Below, in pieces: positions 16,049-16,701 of a DNA stretch of 16,701 nucleotides. Position 1 is the first letter of the stretch. Every line of letters starts with the position of its first letter. Under the pieces are notes generated by a model. It had not been told where the DNA came from, made no database searches, and saw nothing but the letters and a program-made list of their open reading frames with translations. Both the position numbers and the translations under genes were made by a program. Source of the DNA: Akkermansiaceae bacterium UBA1518 (lineage in GTDB: Bacteria; Verrucomicrobiota; Verrucomicrobiia; Verrucomicrobiales; Akkermansiaceae); NCBI GenBank assembly GCA_002323895.1, contig DCQM01000164.1, forward strand, positions 42,839 through 59,539, read 5' to 3'.

Positions 16049-16701
16049 ATGGCACATCAAGTGACATCAAAAGACATTCCGATCAACGGGGAGCACCTAG
16101 AGAAGGGAAAAATTGCGACCCTTCAGATGATTTGCGGCGGCATCGGTGGAATTGGTCTGCTCGCAAGTATCATTTATTTGGTCAGCGGAAGTGGTGAGAT
16201 CCACGGGAGCTATGCATTCTCCTGGCTTTTCGCAGTTTTCTTCGTCACGACAATCGTTCTAGGTGGTTGTTTTTGGACTTTCCTTCATAACCTCTCGAAT
16301 TCGGGGTGGGGGACATCTGTCCGTCGATTGATGGAGAATCTGGGGTTTGTTTTTCCGTTTATGGCGGTCTTTTTCATTCCATTTCTTTTCCCCAATGTTC
16401 AGCAGTATCTTTACGAATGGATGACTGCCTATCGGGAGGTTGTTGGGGACAGTGCGAACGCCAAGGAGAAACTCCTCCACGATTCCGACCCTCACAATCA
16501 TCTGCTTGCCGCCAAGACCTTCTACCTAAATCCAGGTTTCTTTTATGCACGGGTCGCTTTCTACTTTATTGGTCTTGGCTTCTTCATCTTTCTTGTTCGG
16601 AAGTTTTCCATAGCACAGGACACTGATGATAACCCCGGGACTAAAAATCTCTTCGCAGCCCGAAAGCATTCTTCTTGGAGTATGATCATCTTCGGAGTGA
16701 C
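16049..16701 (+). CDS. actF: Alternative complex III subunit ActF, 3'-partial
   Basis: This is the open frame from ATG 16049 (MAHQVTSKDIPINGEHLEKG) to the end of the window, 217 codons without a stop. ActF is an NrfD-related integral membrane subunit, homologous to ActC but not thought to hold the active quinol site, and full-length members are about 400 residues, so roughly half is present. Helices are visible at about residues 25-45, 57-78, 95-115 and 165-185. The TFLHNLSNSGWGTSVRRLME stretch after the second helix and LLAAKTFYLNPGFFYARV before the fourth are characteristic of ActF. Being sixth in the act order supports the call. Confidence 0.9.
   Translation, partial: MAHQVTSKDIPINGEHLEKGKIATLQMICGGIGGIGLLASIIYLVSGSGEIHGSYAFSWLFAVFFVTTIVLGGCFWTFLHNLSNSGWGTSVRRLMENLGFVFPFMAVFFIPFLFPNVQQYLYEWMTAYREVVGDSANAKEKLLHDSDPHNHLLAAKTFYLNPGFFYARVAFYFIGLGFFIFLVRKFSIAQDTDDNPGTKNLFAARKHSSWSMIIFGV

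Overview
The window is about 16.7 kb of bacterial DNA with roughly balanced base composition. It is most consistent with a member of the Verrucomicrobiota, possibly a marine Opitutae/Puniceicoccales-type organism. That placement is inferred from three things: an alternative complex III (act) operon, a fused rhamnulose-phosphate aldolase/lactaldehyde dehydrogenase, and a large secreted protein combining thrombospondin type-3, PA14 and discoidin-like modules. No rRNA marker is present, so the taxonomy is a guess.

Region 1 (1-4846, + strand) is the distal part of an L-rhamnose catabolic operon. It holds the 3' part of a bifunctional rhamnulose-1-phosphate aldolase/L-lactaldehyde dehydrogenase (its N-terminus lies upstream of the window), a malate:quinone-oxidoreductase family flavoprotein, and rhamnulokinase. 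The three genes are separated by 7 and 3 bp. The Mqo-family gene sits exactly where an enzyme oxidising the L-lactate made from L-rhamnose would be expected, so it may be an L-lactate:quinone oxidoreductase rather than a malate enzyme.

Region 2 (4847-8357, - strand) holds a 922-residue secreted multidomain protein, with a probable terminator just downstream of it, and a Blc-like lipocalin lipoprotein. Immediately upstream of the lipocalin, overlapping its start by 4 bp (ATGA), is the apparent C-terminal remnant of an SRPBCC-like gene.

Region 3 (8358-9067) is about 710 bp without an intact gene. It contains the SRPBCC-like remnant, a stretch with an in-frame 14-codon repeat, a possible transposase-like remnant interrupted by a stop, and two perfect TGTGA-N6-TCACA palindromes 25 bp apart, just before the act operon. 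The palindromes match the CRP-type consensus.

Region 4 (9068-16701, + strand) is the alternative complex III operon actA-actB-actC-actD-actE-actF, with actF running off the window. The complex oxidises membrane quinol and passes electrons to cytochrome c or directly to a haem-copper oxidase. A quinone-linked dehydrogenase in region 1 would feed the same quinone pool, so the window holds both an entry point and the main exit of a respiratory chain.
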